NCBI GenBank assembly: GCA_947501845.1
Contig: CANMXP010000001.1
Span: forward strand, 372,001 to 436,000
DNA: 64,000 nt
Origin: an uncultured Flavobacteriaceae bacterium
GTDB taxonomy: Bacteria; Bacteroidota; Bacteroidia; Flavobacteriales; Flavobacteriaceae
Direction: 5' to 3'
The notes beneath the pieces are model-generated. The model had not been told where the DNA came from. It saw only the letters and a program-made list of their open reading frames with translations, and ran no database searches. The stretch's first letter is position 1; each line of letters begins with the position of its first letter. Shown here in pieces: positions 21,101 to 31,500 of the stretch. The translations under genes and the position numbers were made by a program.

Positions 21101-22515
21101 ATCTTGAGACCATAAAATGGAACTTCAAGGAAGAAGTCATACTAACTAGCCGCCAACGTTGTACCAATGACAATATTCCCGTCATCACATATTATCAGTA
21201 CGATAGTAACGGTAAGCGTATTCGAAAAATAACCGAAAACCAAACTGTTGAAGGTAATATACCATCTAAAAAGGAAGAACGAATTTACATAGGAGAATAC
21301 GAACTATATAAAAAATACAGCAATCCTCATGGGGGACTGGAACGAACGAGCCTCAATCTCTCTGACCAAGGCCATCGATTCGCAACCATTGAAACTCGAA
21401 ATAATGTGGACGACGGAACAGAAAAGCAACTTACCCGTTATCAGCTGCACAACCATCTTGGTTCCTGCTCTATAGAGTTAGACGGAACTCTTGAAGCCAA
21501 CATCATTTCGTACGAAGAATACCATCCTTATGGAACTACGGCCTATCAGGCTAAAAACACAGCCATACGATCAGCAGCTAAGCGCTACCGCTATACTGGT
21601 ATGGAACGGGATGAAGAAACTGGTTTAGAATATCACAGCGCAAGATACTACATCCCTTGGTTAGGAAGGTGGCTATCTTGTGACCCTCTACTCTCCGATC
21701 CTCAAAATTCAAATAAAGGTTCAAATACAGATAACAAGAATAAAAAAAATAAAGAGACTCAAAATACACCAAATCATGGTGTTGATACGTCCAATGGCAA
21801 CACATCTACAGATGCATGCTATGGAAACGACTGTGATCCTTCTGCAGCCATGAAACAGCTACATGAACATCAAAGAAACCACTCAAAACAGCAGCCACAA
21901 GAAACCACAGAAAGTCAGGACGGCATGTCCAATTTAAAAAACCTAAATCTATATGCCTACGGCGCCTTAAATCCGATCATTTATACAGATCCATCAGGTA
22001 ATGTCCCCATTATACAAGCTTGGTGGGACGGATATAATAATGCCTCGGATGCAGGCAAGGTTGGATACGGATTTCTTTTTCTTCTGGCCTGGTTGGCTCA
22101 TGTTATAGTCAACCTCATCGTCCTAGTATTATCTGTTACCATACTTAATCCAGGAGGACTCTTTGGTGCCTTGGATTTCACCTGGGGAGCACCACAGAGT
22201 ATTCTAGGCTTAGGAGCTGGAATTGTTTTAACACTACTAGGTGCAGACGTAAGGCCAAAATGGGGACTGGGAGCTATCGTTGAGATGCCCGCCTATATGG
22301 GAAATCCAGGAGGTATGTCTCTTGGGCCAGTTGTATTAGGTGGTCACGGGTTCTCTGATTACCCGCACGAATTTGGGCATACCTGGCAAAGCCGCTTACT
22401 AGGGCCTCTTTACCTACTCATCATAGGCATTCCTAGTCTCATTAGTGCAATTGCAGATCCTGGAAATCACAGCAATTTTTATACAGAACAATGGGCAGAC
22501 GCCTGGGCAACATAA
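15103..22515 (+). CDS. Tc toxin TcB-TcC fusion (SpvB / VCBS / TcdB-mid / RHS) with predicted metalloprotease effector domain
   Basis: A 2470-residue fusion of the TcB and TcC components of an ABC (Tc) toxin. An SpvB domain (about 30-300) opens with GISGIDEKFSVNA-type sequence and GNGIFGLGWSLDLP. FG-GAP/VCBS repeats (about 480-660) show DLNGDG, DLDGDG, DMTGDG and DIDGSG. TcdB middle domains follow, then RHS/YD repeats from about 1460. The RHS core is at about 2140-2195 (RYRYTGMERDEETGLEYHSA, GRWLSCDPL). A low-complexity insert of about 88 residues (2193-2280) precedes NLYAYGALNPIIYTDPSGN, where TcC proteins autocleave. The final ~165 residues are the variable effector: hydrophobic stretches plus HEFGH (2422-2426) and ExxAD (Glu2462). 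In known systems the TcB-TcC shell encloses the effector and docks on the TcA pore. It starts 33 bp before the tcA gene ends its leader, so the two are one operon. Confidence 0.95.
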   Translation: MQNQDRSNTNKDLLKTNGGKTKSIAIEIPSISLPKGGGAISGIDEKFSVNAINGTASFSVPLPLSPSRGVSPSLNLSYNSGVGNGIFGLGWSLDLPSIKRNTDKGLPLYQDTIDSDTFLFSKTEDLIPEFRKLNDGSFETNDEGAYIIKEKDSPDRLFIIRNYIPRIEGRYDRIERWTEKSNGRIKWRVTTGENVTTLFGWTDNSIISNPEDPTKIFEWLPEFVFDDTGNCSQYIYKKEDETGFDHDLLHNRNRYKEDEITFTNTYLEKVLYGNQTPYYFPNDAFPQKTDYLFSIILDYGTLGPEESPETLNNWDYRWDAFSNYKSGFEIRTTRLCKRVLLFHHFKNENEYEGLVKSLDFVYNTDTDAPFAFLEKICSKGYIKKADGTYSSKALPPLQFEYQQPDWDDEIKVISDDTMIHTSTGPENRKYQFVDLYSEGLSGILTEQANSWYYKRNLGGGNFEQAKMISPMPSLAGTGSSMQLVDLNGDGRKQLASFDSHAPGYFELDEESEWQGMRSFTSIPNIDFGNKNTRLLDLDGDGKPEIVISEDHVLTWYPSEGRNGFSAARKTAKPFDEEEGPHVVFADARQTIHFSDMTGDGMTDIVRIRNGEVCYWPNLGYGKFGSKVNLDNAPIFDNPDSFNPSFLRLADIDGSGTSDIVYLGKNQLTCWKNLSGNSLCKAPFKIESLPEVHDQSNISVTDLLGDGVACIVWSNSLSKDINAPLKYIDLMQGKKPYILTKYANNMGKEVAMEYTPSTKFYLDDKLAGQPWVTKLHFPIQCVSKTLIEDKISGHQFVSEYKYHHGYYDHAEREFRGFGMIEQLDAESFEHWVQGAASNIVEEPLHQEPVVTKTWNHTGAFLQQDKILSQYAKDHWYEALEREGYTTPHHEAPLPDAQLVATPGIDPEAINLLSKQEWQEAQRACKGIHLRSEVFTKDTNKSRNTTKARKQELTPFSVTAQNYIIELLQPKGHNKHAVFTVKESEKITYAYERNPEDPRITHALNIKTDKYGNVLESAKVVYPRKKTEMTLPSETRMEQKKTVLTYIENTFTNDVIEDEVYRLRLPSEEKTFELQDVSKTNTYYAIEDFKDLLNNEKSRAIPYHEMNAPHTTNKAKRRLIEHTRSIYYRNDLTGPLPLHELESFAFSFENYQLAYTPALLANIFGDRVNNTLMNEGKFTNSESDDNWWVRSGTTQFKLESENQADAKNRFYAPISYIDPYGATTQISYHGDYYLFIQSTKNALGNTSDAINFNFRTLTPQLVRDHNGNLSEVISDELGFVKAMALMGKGDEADALTGLTETTDIIELDSTNSFFEASDSESLTLLGKELLNCASSRFVYDLDAYSISGTPVVTTTIKREQHFKQQSDSPVQISFEYTNGMGEVIMKKTQAEPGKAKLALVNPDNTITVTEVDTSASESKQLRWIGSGRIIKNNKGSEVKQYEPYFSVTHHYEDFKELVETGVTPIFYYDGLDRLTKAEMPDGTFMKVEFNSWKQTIFDTADTVLESPWYHDRTNRLIDTQLLEEGKDPIREKQAADSAVIHANTPNTMCFDTLGRPILSIDYYKNSINGTEEQHYTKIELDVEGNLRGLTDARGNSVIQYKYDMLGNLVYQKCVDAGQRWLLSNILDNPLRTWDERDHELQYYYDIMSRPIYSKVLNTVGNSGDSILDHIFDRTIYGESLLTENRSNEVELQAKNVLGKVIQHYDTAGLLDTSEYDFKGQPASTTRKLFAKYKETVNWTQANLANDLEPINGFTTVTKTDALGRTTQQTTPDGSTTISSYNQSGLLNTQSVLPPGSETASPHILSIDYNEKGQRNKITYGNNVSTRFYYDRETFRLKRLESKRLNGDPLQDWHYTYDPTGNITHIEDKNVPITFFNNQKVTGISTYTYDSLYRLIEATGRENDSTLSFNSCDNWNDKPFMHALSPGDPMAVRNYTRRYQYDPVGNIMEMKHRVQGGNWTRAYTYETGNNRLKSTQIGDHSNPATYTKYTHHEKHGFLTALPHLETIKWNFKEEVILTSRQRCTNDNIPVITYYQYDSNGKRIRKITENQTVEGNIPSKKEERIYIGEYELYKKYSNPHGGLERTSLNLSDQGHRFATIETRNNVDDGTEKQLTRYQLHNHLGSCSIELDGTLEANIISYEEYHPYGTTAYQAKNTAIRSAAKRYRYTGMERDEETGLEYHSARYYIPWLGRWLSCDPLLSDPQNSNKGSNTDNKNKKNKETQNTPNHGVDTSNGNTSTDACYGNDCDPSAAMKQLHEHQRNHSKQQPQETTESQDGMSNLKNLNLYAYGALNPIIYTDPSGNVPIIQAWWDGYNNASDAGKVGYGFLFLLAWLAHVIVNLIVLVLSVTILNPGGLFGALDFTWGAPQSILGLGAGIVLTLLGADVRPKWGLGAIVEMPAYMGNPGGMSLGPVVLGGHGFSDYPHEFGHTWQSRLLGPLYLLIIGIPSLISAIADPGNHSNFYTEQWADAWAT

Positions 22516-22548
22516 ATAGGAAATAAACTCACCTCAAAATTTAGAATC

Positions 22549-25500
22549 ATGATAACAAAAAATCAAATCACCAATACTGTTCGAGGCATCGTAACCGATA
22601 TAAAAGGTAAGCCTTTAGCCAACCTAAAAGTAGCAATCTACGATGTAGATATGCGTAAATGGGAACTTCTTTCGGAAGTTCAAACCGACAGAACTGGTAA
22701 ATATGAACTTAAGTGGACACACGATCAGCTTAGCGGAAGAGGCAAAAAAACAGGTGATATCGCCATTAAGGTACTTACACCCAAGAAAAATATAGAGCTC
22801 TATAAATCATCTATAGATGAGGTGAGATTTAACGCCTCCCGAAGCGAGGAGATTAATATTGTACTCAAAGAACAAGTCAAACCCGATCAGGTCGAATTTG
22901 AATGGCTCGTACAGGAGATTAATTTTCTTGCTGATAAGGTTGCTATTACCGATCTAACAGAGAATGAAGAGAATCGTGACGTCACATTTCTAGCAAAAGA
23001 ACTCAACGTAGCTCCAGAAAAAATAGAACATGTGATCGTAGCACATAGACTGTCCAAAATTTCTAAAATTGAGCCTGGTTTCTTTTACGGGTTACTACAA
23101 AAGGACACATTGCTCAACAACAAGTTGGCAACTCATTTTAGTGCCCGACTTTCCATAGGTGTTGCCACAGAAGAGCAACCTGTTTTATACGATGCAGCAC
23201 TCACAGAGTCCAAGAAGATACAAGCTGACATACGTAGTGCCAATAAAGATATGCTAGTCTCTGGTAAGGTTGTAAAAAATCTAAAACAAAGCTTAGAAAC
23301 CTTATATAAATATAAAGATGAAGCAGAAGCTTACTATCAAAATAAACACCCAAAGAAGATCATTGAACTACTTTCTTCAGTCTTCAAAAAAGACAAGCTA
23401 CAGGAAGTAGAAAAACTCTTTGTCGAGAACAAGAATGATCTGAACGGGTTTTTTGATAAGGTACAAGGTACATTCAAATCGAAAGAAAAAGAAAAACAGG
23501 GCAAAACCCATCTTTTGCTCAATAAATTAATGGGGATGGGCAATGACATCGTTCCTCGTATAACCAAAGAAAGAAAGATCAAAACGCCCAAAGACGTTCG
23601 TAGGCTAGCAAAATTAAACAAAGCCGATTGGGTAAACGAACTCAGTAAAGGAAATTCAAAAAAAGCCACCAAGAAATCTATTAGCACCTATGCATCAACA
23701 CTGGTACGAAAATTCGAAAAGGAGTATCCTACAATGGCATTTACTGCCCAATTAGAGCGAGAAAAAGACTCCGTTATTAAAGAACAGGATAAAATTATTC
23801 AATTTCTCAACAAACATGAGGAGTTTGAATTCACAAAGGACAATATCGACCTCTTTGTAAAACGCAAAAAAATCGCGGTTAAAGAAGGCGCTCGTAATGA
23901 ATTGAAATCCATTCAACGGATTTTCAAACTAACTCCAAACTATAGCAAGACCCTGGCACTCCGAAAAGAGAAAATACATTCTGCTCAAAATATAGTAGCC
24001 CTAGGCAAAGTAAAATTCACTGATGAAATTGCTCCTAAAGCTGGGTTAACTGCTAGTGAAGCTAATGAAATATATGTAAGAGCCGAAACAAGACATACAG
24101 CAGCCATGTTAATGATAGGAGATCTCTATGACAATATGAGTGTCATGGATATCGCTTCATTCGAAACCAAATCCTTGTCAAAAAAACTGGAGGCTGTAAG
24201 TACCGATTTCCCAAATCTGAAATCACTTTTCAAGGTTGTAGATACCTGCGAATGTGAACACTGTCGTTCCGTATACAGTCCAGCTGCCTATATGGTTGAA
24301 ATCCTACAATTCCTTGATAAAAGAACCGTTGTGGCTGGAAATGCAAAAAGCGTATTGTTCGACCGTAGGCCAGATATTGGAGAGATTGACCTTAATTGTT
24401 CCAATGCCAATACCCCAGTAAAATATATAGATCTGGTATGTGAGCTTCTCGAAGAGGCTATCGCACCCGATCCAGGAATAGATTTCACAGGAAACCTTTC
24501 CTCTGGAGCCGATCCGTTGGTTGGGGAGATATCAAATGCGCTTTTGGGAACGCTTCAGGCTGAAGGCCTACCTGTAACTTCCAATGCCATTATTCATGAA
24601 ACGGAATCTGAACTGCTTCCAGCAACGTCCTTACCACATTATTTACGTGATGAAGGCTTGGTATGTAAAATCGTAAATGTGGGAGGCAACGATTATAAAG
24701 TCTTCCGTCTACGACAAACCTTTGGTACTGCTGAAGAATTAGACGCTGCACCTGAATATGTAAATTTAAACGCCTATACCGAACTACTAAACAGTTCATT
24801 CGCTTTTACCCTGCCCTTTGATTTGAACCACACCGAAGCCAAAGCCTACCTGAATCGATTTGATATAGCCCGTGCAGATCTTATGAAGGCATTTCAAACT
24901 GCTATGGTTCCAGCAAATGAGGTAATTGCCTCAGAACGATTGGGACTCTCTGAAGCCGAACGGCTTATTATATCCAGTCCACCAGCTCCAAACAACAATG
25001 CCGCACAGCAGGAATATTGGAATGTACCCGCGCCTGGTAATGTAGTAGCTCATTTGAGACAAGTAGATCACTTCCTGAATAGAACTGGACTATCCTACAG
25101 AGAACTAGGGCTATTGTTAAAACTTGAATTCATTGATCCTAATAACAATCTCCTTATCAGTCATGATGACTTAAGTTGTGATACATCCAAAAAAGAAATT
25201 GCCAATCTCGATCTGGATGCGCTGGATCGAATACATCGTTTCTTACGACTTCAAAAGAAAACAGGCTGGTCGTTTGAAGTACTAGACGCCATCATTACTC
25301 AGGCCAATCTGGGCAATGGAACACTGGACGATGCTAGCCTTATTAAAGCTGCTCAATTAAAAGAGATATCCGATAAAACTGGTATTAAGCTAGAGGAACT
25401 CATAGGTTGCTTCGGTGAAATTCCACATAAGATATATGGTGAAGACTACGATACCCCTCTTTACCATCAGATCTTTTTGAATAAAGCCAAGAATGGTGTT

Positions 25501-28500
25501 ATTGATGAGGTCTTATTACCCGAAAATGTAGATGGTTCACAACAGGTGACTGCCCATATAGAAAGTATTGCCACCTGCCTTCAGTTAAAACAAAAAGACC
25601 TAGAGTTTGTACTACCTCTATTGCCCAATGATGATTTAACCTTTTCCAATCTTAGCCACCTTCTATTGGCAACCCGATTGATGAAAAAGTTGAAGCACAA
25701 AGCAGAAGACTTTGCTATTTTAGTTGATCTTAGCGATATTAATATTGAATCTTCTCCAGAAAACGCATTAAACTTCATCGAAGTTGCCAATACATTTAGC
25801 TTTTCTGCTCTTGACGCTGCAGATGTTAAATACGTACTTGAACACGATGCCGCTAACCTAGACGACAGATTCATTAGTGACGAGAAGATTGAAGAGATTC
25901 TTACCAGTCTAAAAGATACATATGAGGCAATCCATACAGATCTTGCTTCTAAATACGATGACAACCTAACAGCAGAAGAGCAGTCTGAAACACTTATGAA
26001 CGTGCTATCAGCACTAGAAAATGTAAGTGAGGACGATGTAAAAACAATACTCAAGTTCCTAGATAAGGATTGGGTTTCGGCTGCCGCAGCCAAGACTTTT
26101 ATTGACGATACTCTTAATGAAGGTATAAATCGTACTCAAATTGATGCAGCCATTGATGCTTTGGACGCTATAGCAGCGGGAATGGATATCAGTGCAGAAC
26201 AAAAAGACTTGGCAAAGGCTTTACTTGATGCTATTGTCGATTATCAAATCCTAACCGCGAAACGGACAGCTCTGGAAGAGGTATTGTCTTCATCATTTAA
26301 AGCGGAACTGGATCTGATAAATACCGTATTATCACACGCCATTCTCAAGCAAACGGCACCAGGAACAGAACTTATTGTCAATCTACTTCTGGACCATTTT
26401 AATAATGCTATTAGTGCTGCAAACTATCCAGCACAATATGACTGTCTACGTCTATTGCACAAATCGCTTTATGTGATCAATACCCTTGCATTAAGTAATG
26501 ATAATGTTGCATGGTATTTCACTAATAATATGAATATGGGATGGTTCGAGTTGGATGGAATTCCATTTGACCCAGCACATACTACCATTGGTTTCTCAAC
26601 ATACCTGAACTTCATCAGAGTTATTTCATATAGCAATGAGTTCCGACCAGTTGTCGATCCTTCGGATGCAGAAAACCCAATTACCTTTTTCGGTGTACTG
26701 GACATGTTACTTCCAGCTTCGGCATCCACAAAGGACGATCTTATGAAGTCACTTGCACTGCTCACCTCTTATGAAAAAGATGACCTAGACGCCATAGATG
26801 CTCATTTGTTTGCTGCCTTTGATAAGGCCAATTATCGCGATATGGAAACCTGGAAGCGTGTACTTGAATGTGCCGAATACATTCGTACACTTAGCGCATC
26901 AATAGCCCAGATAACCAATTACATACAGCCAACCCTTTCTGCTATAGACGTGCTCAATTTGCGCACAACGTTAAAATCTCGCTACGACGAAAGTACCTGG
27001 TTGAATACACTTAAGGAAATCATGGATGCGGTTCGCGGTCCAAAACGGGATGCACTGGTAGCTTACCTTTTAGCAACCAATCCAGAAATAAAGGATGAAA
27101 ACGATCTTTACGAATATTTACTTATTGATGTCGAAATGGAGGCTTGCATGCCATCTTCCCGAATCGTTCTGGCACACAATAGCATACAATTGTTTGTACA
27201 ACGCTGCCTGATGGGGCTGGAACCAGATGCCATTGCCGATGTGGATAATGACCCAAACTGGAACCAGTGGCAATGGATGAAGAATTACCGCGTTTGGGAA
27301 GCCAACCGCAAGGTGTTCCTATACCCAGAAAACTGGTATGATGTTACCTTATCAGACAATAAATCTTATCTGCTAACCGAGTTTATTGACGAATTACAGC
27401 AAAACGAACTCACTAATGATACCGCAGAAGAGGCCTTAAAAAAATATCTCGAAAAACTCGATGGTATAGCCTTCTTGGAAGTCATGGCTTCCTGGTACGA
27501 TACCAAGACCAAGCACATGCATGTGTTTGCTCGTACCAAGGGTGGAGATCCAGCACAATATTACTACCGAAGATTTGAAAAAGAACGTTATTGGACGCCT
27601 TGGGAAAAAGTAGATCTGGATATTTCGGGCGACATCCTCTTAGCCTTTATGCGAAACGACCGATTAACTTTAGCTTGGCCTATAACCAGTGAAGAGGCTG
27701 ATCCTAATCCTCAGTCCACCATACCTGAAAGTACAGCCAATGCTGTAGTGGACAACGACAAACCTAAGCGAAAACTGAAGATTCAACTGGCCATTAGCGA
27801 GTATAGCAATAATACTTGGAAGCCTAAAAAACTGTCCAAAGATTATATATTGACTCCAAACTCGTACACATTTGAAGACATCTATTTCGATATGACGAAG
27901 TATAACATGATCTACTTGCAGCCAACCGATCAGATCATGATTTTTAGCAGCAACTGGGACAGCGTAGATTATCATACGCTCAACGGAATCTTCAATATAA
28001 CTGGATGTAAAGGGTATCCCGAACTCGTATTTCAGGGCAGCATTGGGTTCCCAGATTTTCTGCCAGACTTTAAAGATGCAGAACTACTATCGCAGCGATA
28101 CAATGAAATTATAGACATATTGCCCGATGAACTGGCAGTACGAAACGGCGTGTCCATGTTTTTCTTCTATAACTTGCTGAACAAAACACCTGGCAAATTC
28201 AGAATAACGTACCCACACCAGTTTACGACTATTGATCTGCTATCGCTTCTTTTCCAATACTTTATTTTCTTACTATGGGGTAAAAATACGAGCGTAAAAG
28301 ATCGTAATAGACTCAAAATTCCGCTAGGGACTATGCTGCCTTATTTTGATGAGGATAGTGAGCATGCCTATGTTGTAATTCCTGGTTTCTATAAAAAAGT
28401 ACAGAATGGTATCGGCACTGCAAGCACGCATACCCTCGTCGATGAGGAAAAACGCACAGCTTCAGATGTGTTTCAACTCTTAGAGGATATCATGAACTGG

Positions 28501-31500
28501 GTGAAGAAAATTATACATGAGTTTAATACCAATCCACCAGCAGATGCACAAGCTGCTGTGGATATGATTATTACAGATGCCGATTTCCAAGATATTCTCA
28601 AGGAAATATCGAAATATGAGGCCTTGGATTTCATATTCAACTTCCTGATAGGCAATACTGGCAATGATGAGTTTGATGCCATGCTAACGAGTCTTAGAGA
28701 TTCTGAAGGGTTAGTATACGGCGAGCAATTTAAGAACTTGTACCATCCGTTAGTTTGCGCATTACGCACCATCCTTAATAAAGATGGTGTTCCCGCTTTG
28801 ATGAAACGGGAAACCCAAATACAGCAAAGTGCTTTCAATTTTGAGAATTATTATCTGCCCAATAAGCAGATTGTATCAGAGATTATGATGAAGAATGCGG
28901 GCGGTACGGTAACTCCATCTTTCCCCATTGAAGATGTCGATTTCACCAGTGACGGAAGTTACAGTGCATATAACTGGGACCTGTTTTACAGGTTACCATT
29001 ACACATTGCTGGCAGCCTTACACAAAACCAGCGTTTTGAAGAAGCTTTAACCTGGTTTCATTATATATTCAACCCAACAGGGGCTTTACCAGGTAACGGA
29101 GTTCAGAAATATTGGGTAACCAAACCTTTCTATTTCAATCAGGATGCCGATTATCTGGCTCAGCGAATCGATAATTTGATGTATGCCGTTTCAGATGCCA
29201 CCAATCCAAATATCAACGAACTCGAATTTGCCATCGACGAGTGGCGGGAAAAACCCTTCCGTCCAGATGCTATTGCTCGTTTCAGACCCGTTGCCTATCA
29301 AAAGGCCGTCCTTATGAAGTACATCGACAACCTTGTTGAGTGGGGAGATTACCTATTCAGACAGGACACGATGGAATCTGTGGCTCAAGCAACCCAGATG
29401 TATATTTTGGCCGATAAGTTATTGGGACCAAAACCCAGAATCGTACCAGCTCTGGTGAAACCACCTTATGAGACCTATAATCAGATTGAAGCCAAACTGG
29501 ATGGTTTTGGCAACGCCCTTATCGAATTAGAGAATATTTTGCCCGACCTACTGTCGCTAAGTGAAGGAGACCATGATTTACCAGCGCCTCCAGTCACTTT
29601 ATCGATGCTCTATTTCTGTATTCCGAATAATGAAAAAATGAACGCGTATTGGGATCGCGTGGCAGACAGGTTATTCAAGATCCGTCATTGTCAGAATATC
29701 GATGGTGTTGAGCGCACATTGGCACTCTTCGCACCACCTATTGACCCAGGAATGCTGGTAAAAGCCTTTGCTTCTGGACTGGATATCTCGTCCATAATGG
29801 CTGGACTCAATGCACCAACACCCTACTATCGTTTTACCATCATTTCACGTAAAGCACAGGAATTGGCTGTTGAAGTACGCGGATTAGGTCTTGCCTTATT
29901 GCAAGCCCTAGAGAAAAAGGACGGAGAGGCCATGACATTGTTGCGTAATGAGCTGGAAATTAAAGTACTTAACTCTGTTTTGGAAACCAAGCAAATACAC
30001 ATTGAAGAAACCGAAGAGCAGATCGAGGTACTAAAACGAGCCAAAGCTACTGCCGAAGAAAGAAATAGCTATTATGCTTCAATTGAGAAGATTATTTCCA
30101 AGGAGCAGTTGCATTTGGATAAGCTTAGTGAATCTCACGGCTACCAGATGGCTTCTCAAATTATTCAAGCCTCTGCTGCGGTAATGGCTTTAATTCCCGA
30201 TTTCGCCATAGGTGCCTCAGGATTTGGAGGCAGCCCTCATGCTGCTGGAAAATGGGGAGGTTCCTTCCTAGCACATTCTGCAAATGCGGCTTCCAGTGTA
30301 TTAGGCGTGCTTTCTACCGCTGCATCCTATGAAGCCAACAGAGCTTCCATATTGGGAGGCTACGACAGACGCTATAGTGATTGGAAATTACAGGAACGTT
30401 TGGCTGAAAAGGAAATTGAACAGATAGAGCAACAAATCGTGGTTGCCGAGATTCGTAAACAAATTGCTGAAGCCGATTATAAGAATCATGAATTACAGAT
30501 CGAGAATTCCGAGAAGGCCAGAGCGTTCATGCAAGACAAGTTCACAAATAAAGAGCTGTACGATTGGATGGTAGGACAAATTAGCTCTGTGTATTTTAAA
30601 TCGTACCAATTGGCTCATGACTATGCGAAAAAAGCCGAACGTTGCTATCGTTTTGAATTAGGTAATGACGACTCGTTTATTTCATTTGGTTACTGGGATA
30701 GCATGAAAAAAGGCTTGCGCTCTGCAGACAACCTCATCCACGATATCAAACGGATGCAAACAGATTATTTGGACAAAAACAAACGAGAATATGAAATTAC
30801 CAAACACGTATCTCTGGCACAGCTTGATCCGCTAGCTCTGATACGACTACGAACCACAGGTATTTGTGATTTCGAAATTCCCGAAGCCCTCTATGATATG
30901 GATCACTCTGGACACTATTTCAGAAGGCTTAAAACTGTAAGTGTTAGTATTCCTTGTGTTGCAGGCCCTCATACTTCAATAAGTGCCAAGATGTCTCTGG
31001 TAAATAACAGATACAGAAAAAACACCAATCCAGATAACGCGGCAGCTACAGGGTATATAGAAGATCCAAATAATGACGAACGATTTATTTACAACGTTGG
31101 AGCCATTCAATCCATCGCCACCAGTGACGCTCAAAATGATAGTGGTGTCTTTGAATTGGACTTCAGAGACGAGCGTTATTTGCCTTTCGAGAATACGGGT
31201 GCCATTAGTGGTTGGAGATTAGAACTTCCTACAGAGGTCCGTCAATTTGATTACAACTCGATCAGCGATGTTGTGGTTCATGTGAAGTATACAGCCCGCG
31301 AGGGAGGGTCTGGTTTGAAGACGCTTGCCAACAATGCCCTTAAAGGTTTATTGGCTGCCATTGAGCAGGATTTAGGTCAGAATGGTCTACATGTTGCCTT
31401 GAATATGGTTCATGATCTGCCCAATGAATGGTTGCTTCTAAAAACGAATGGAACGGTCAATCTGACGATTGATAAGAACCGATTGCCTTATATGGTGCAA

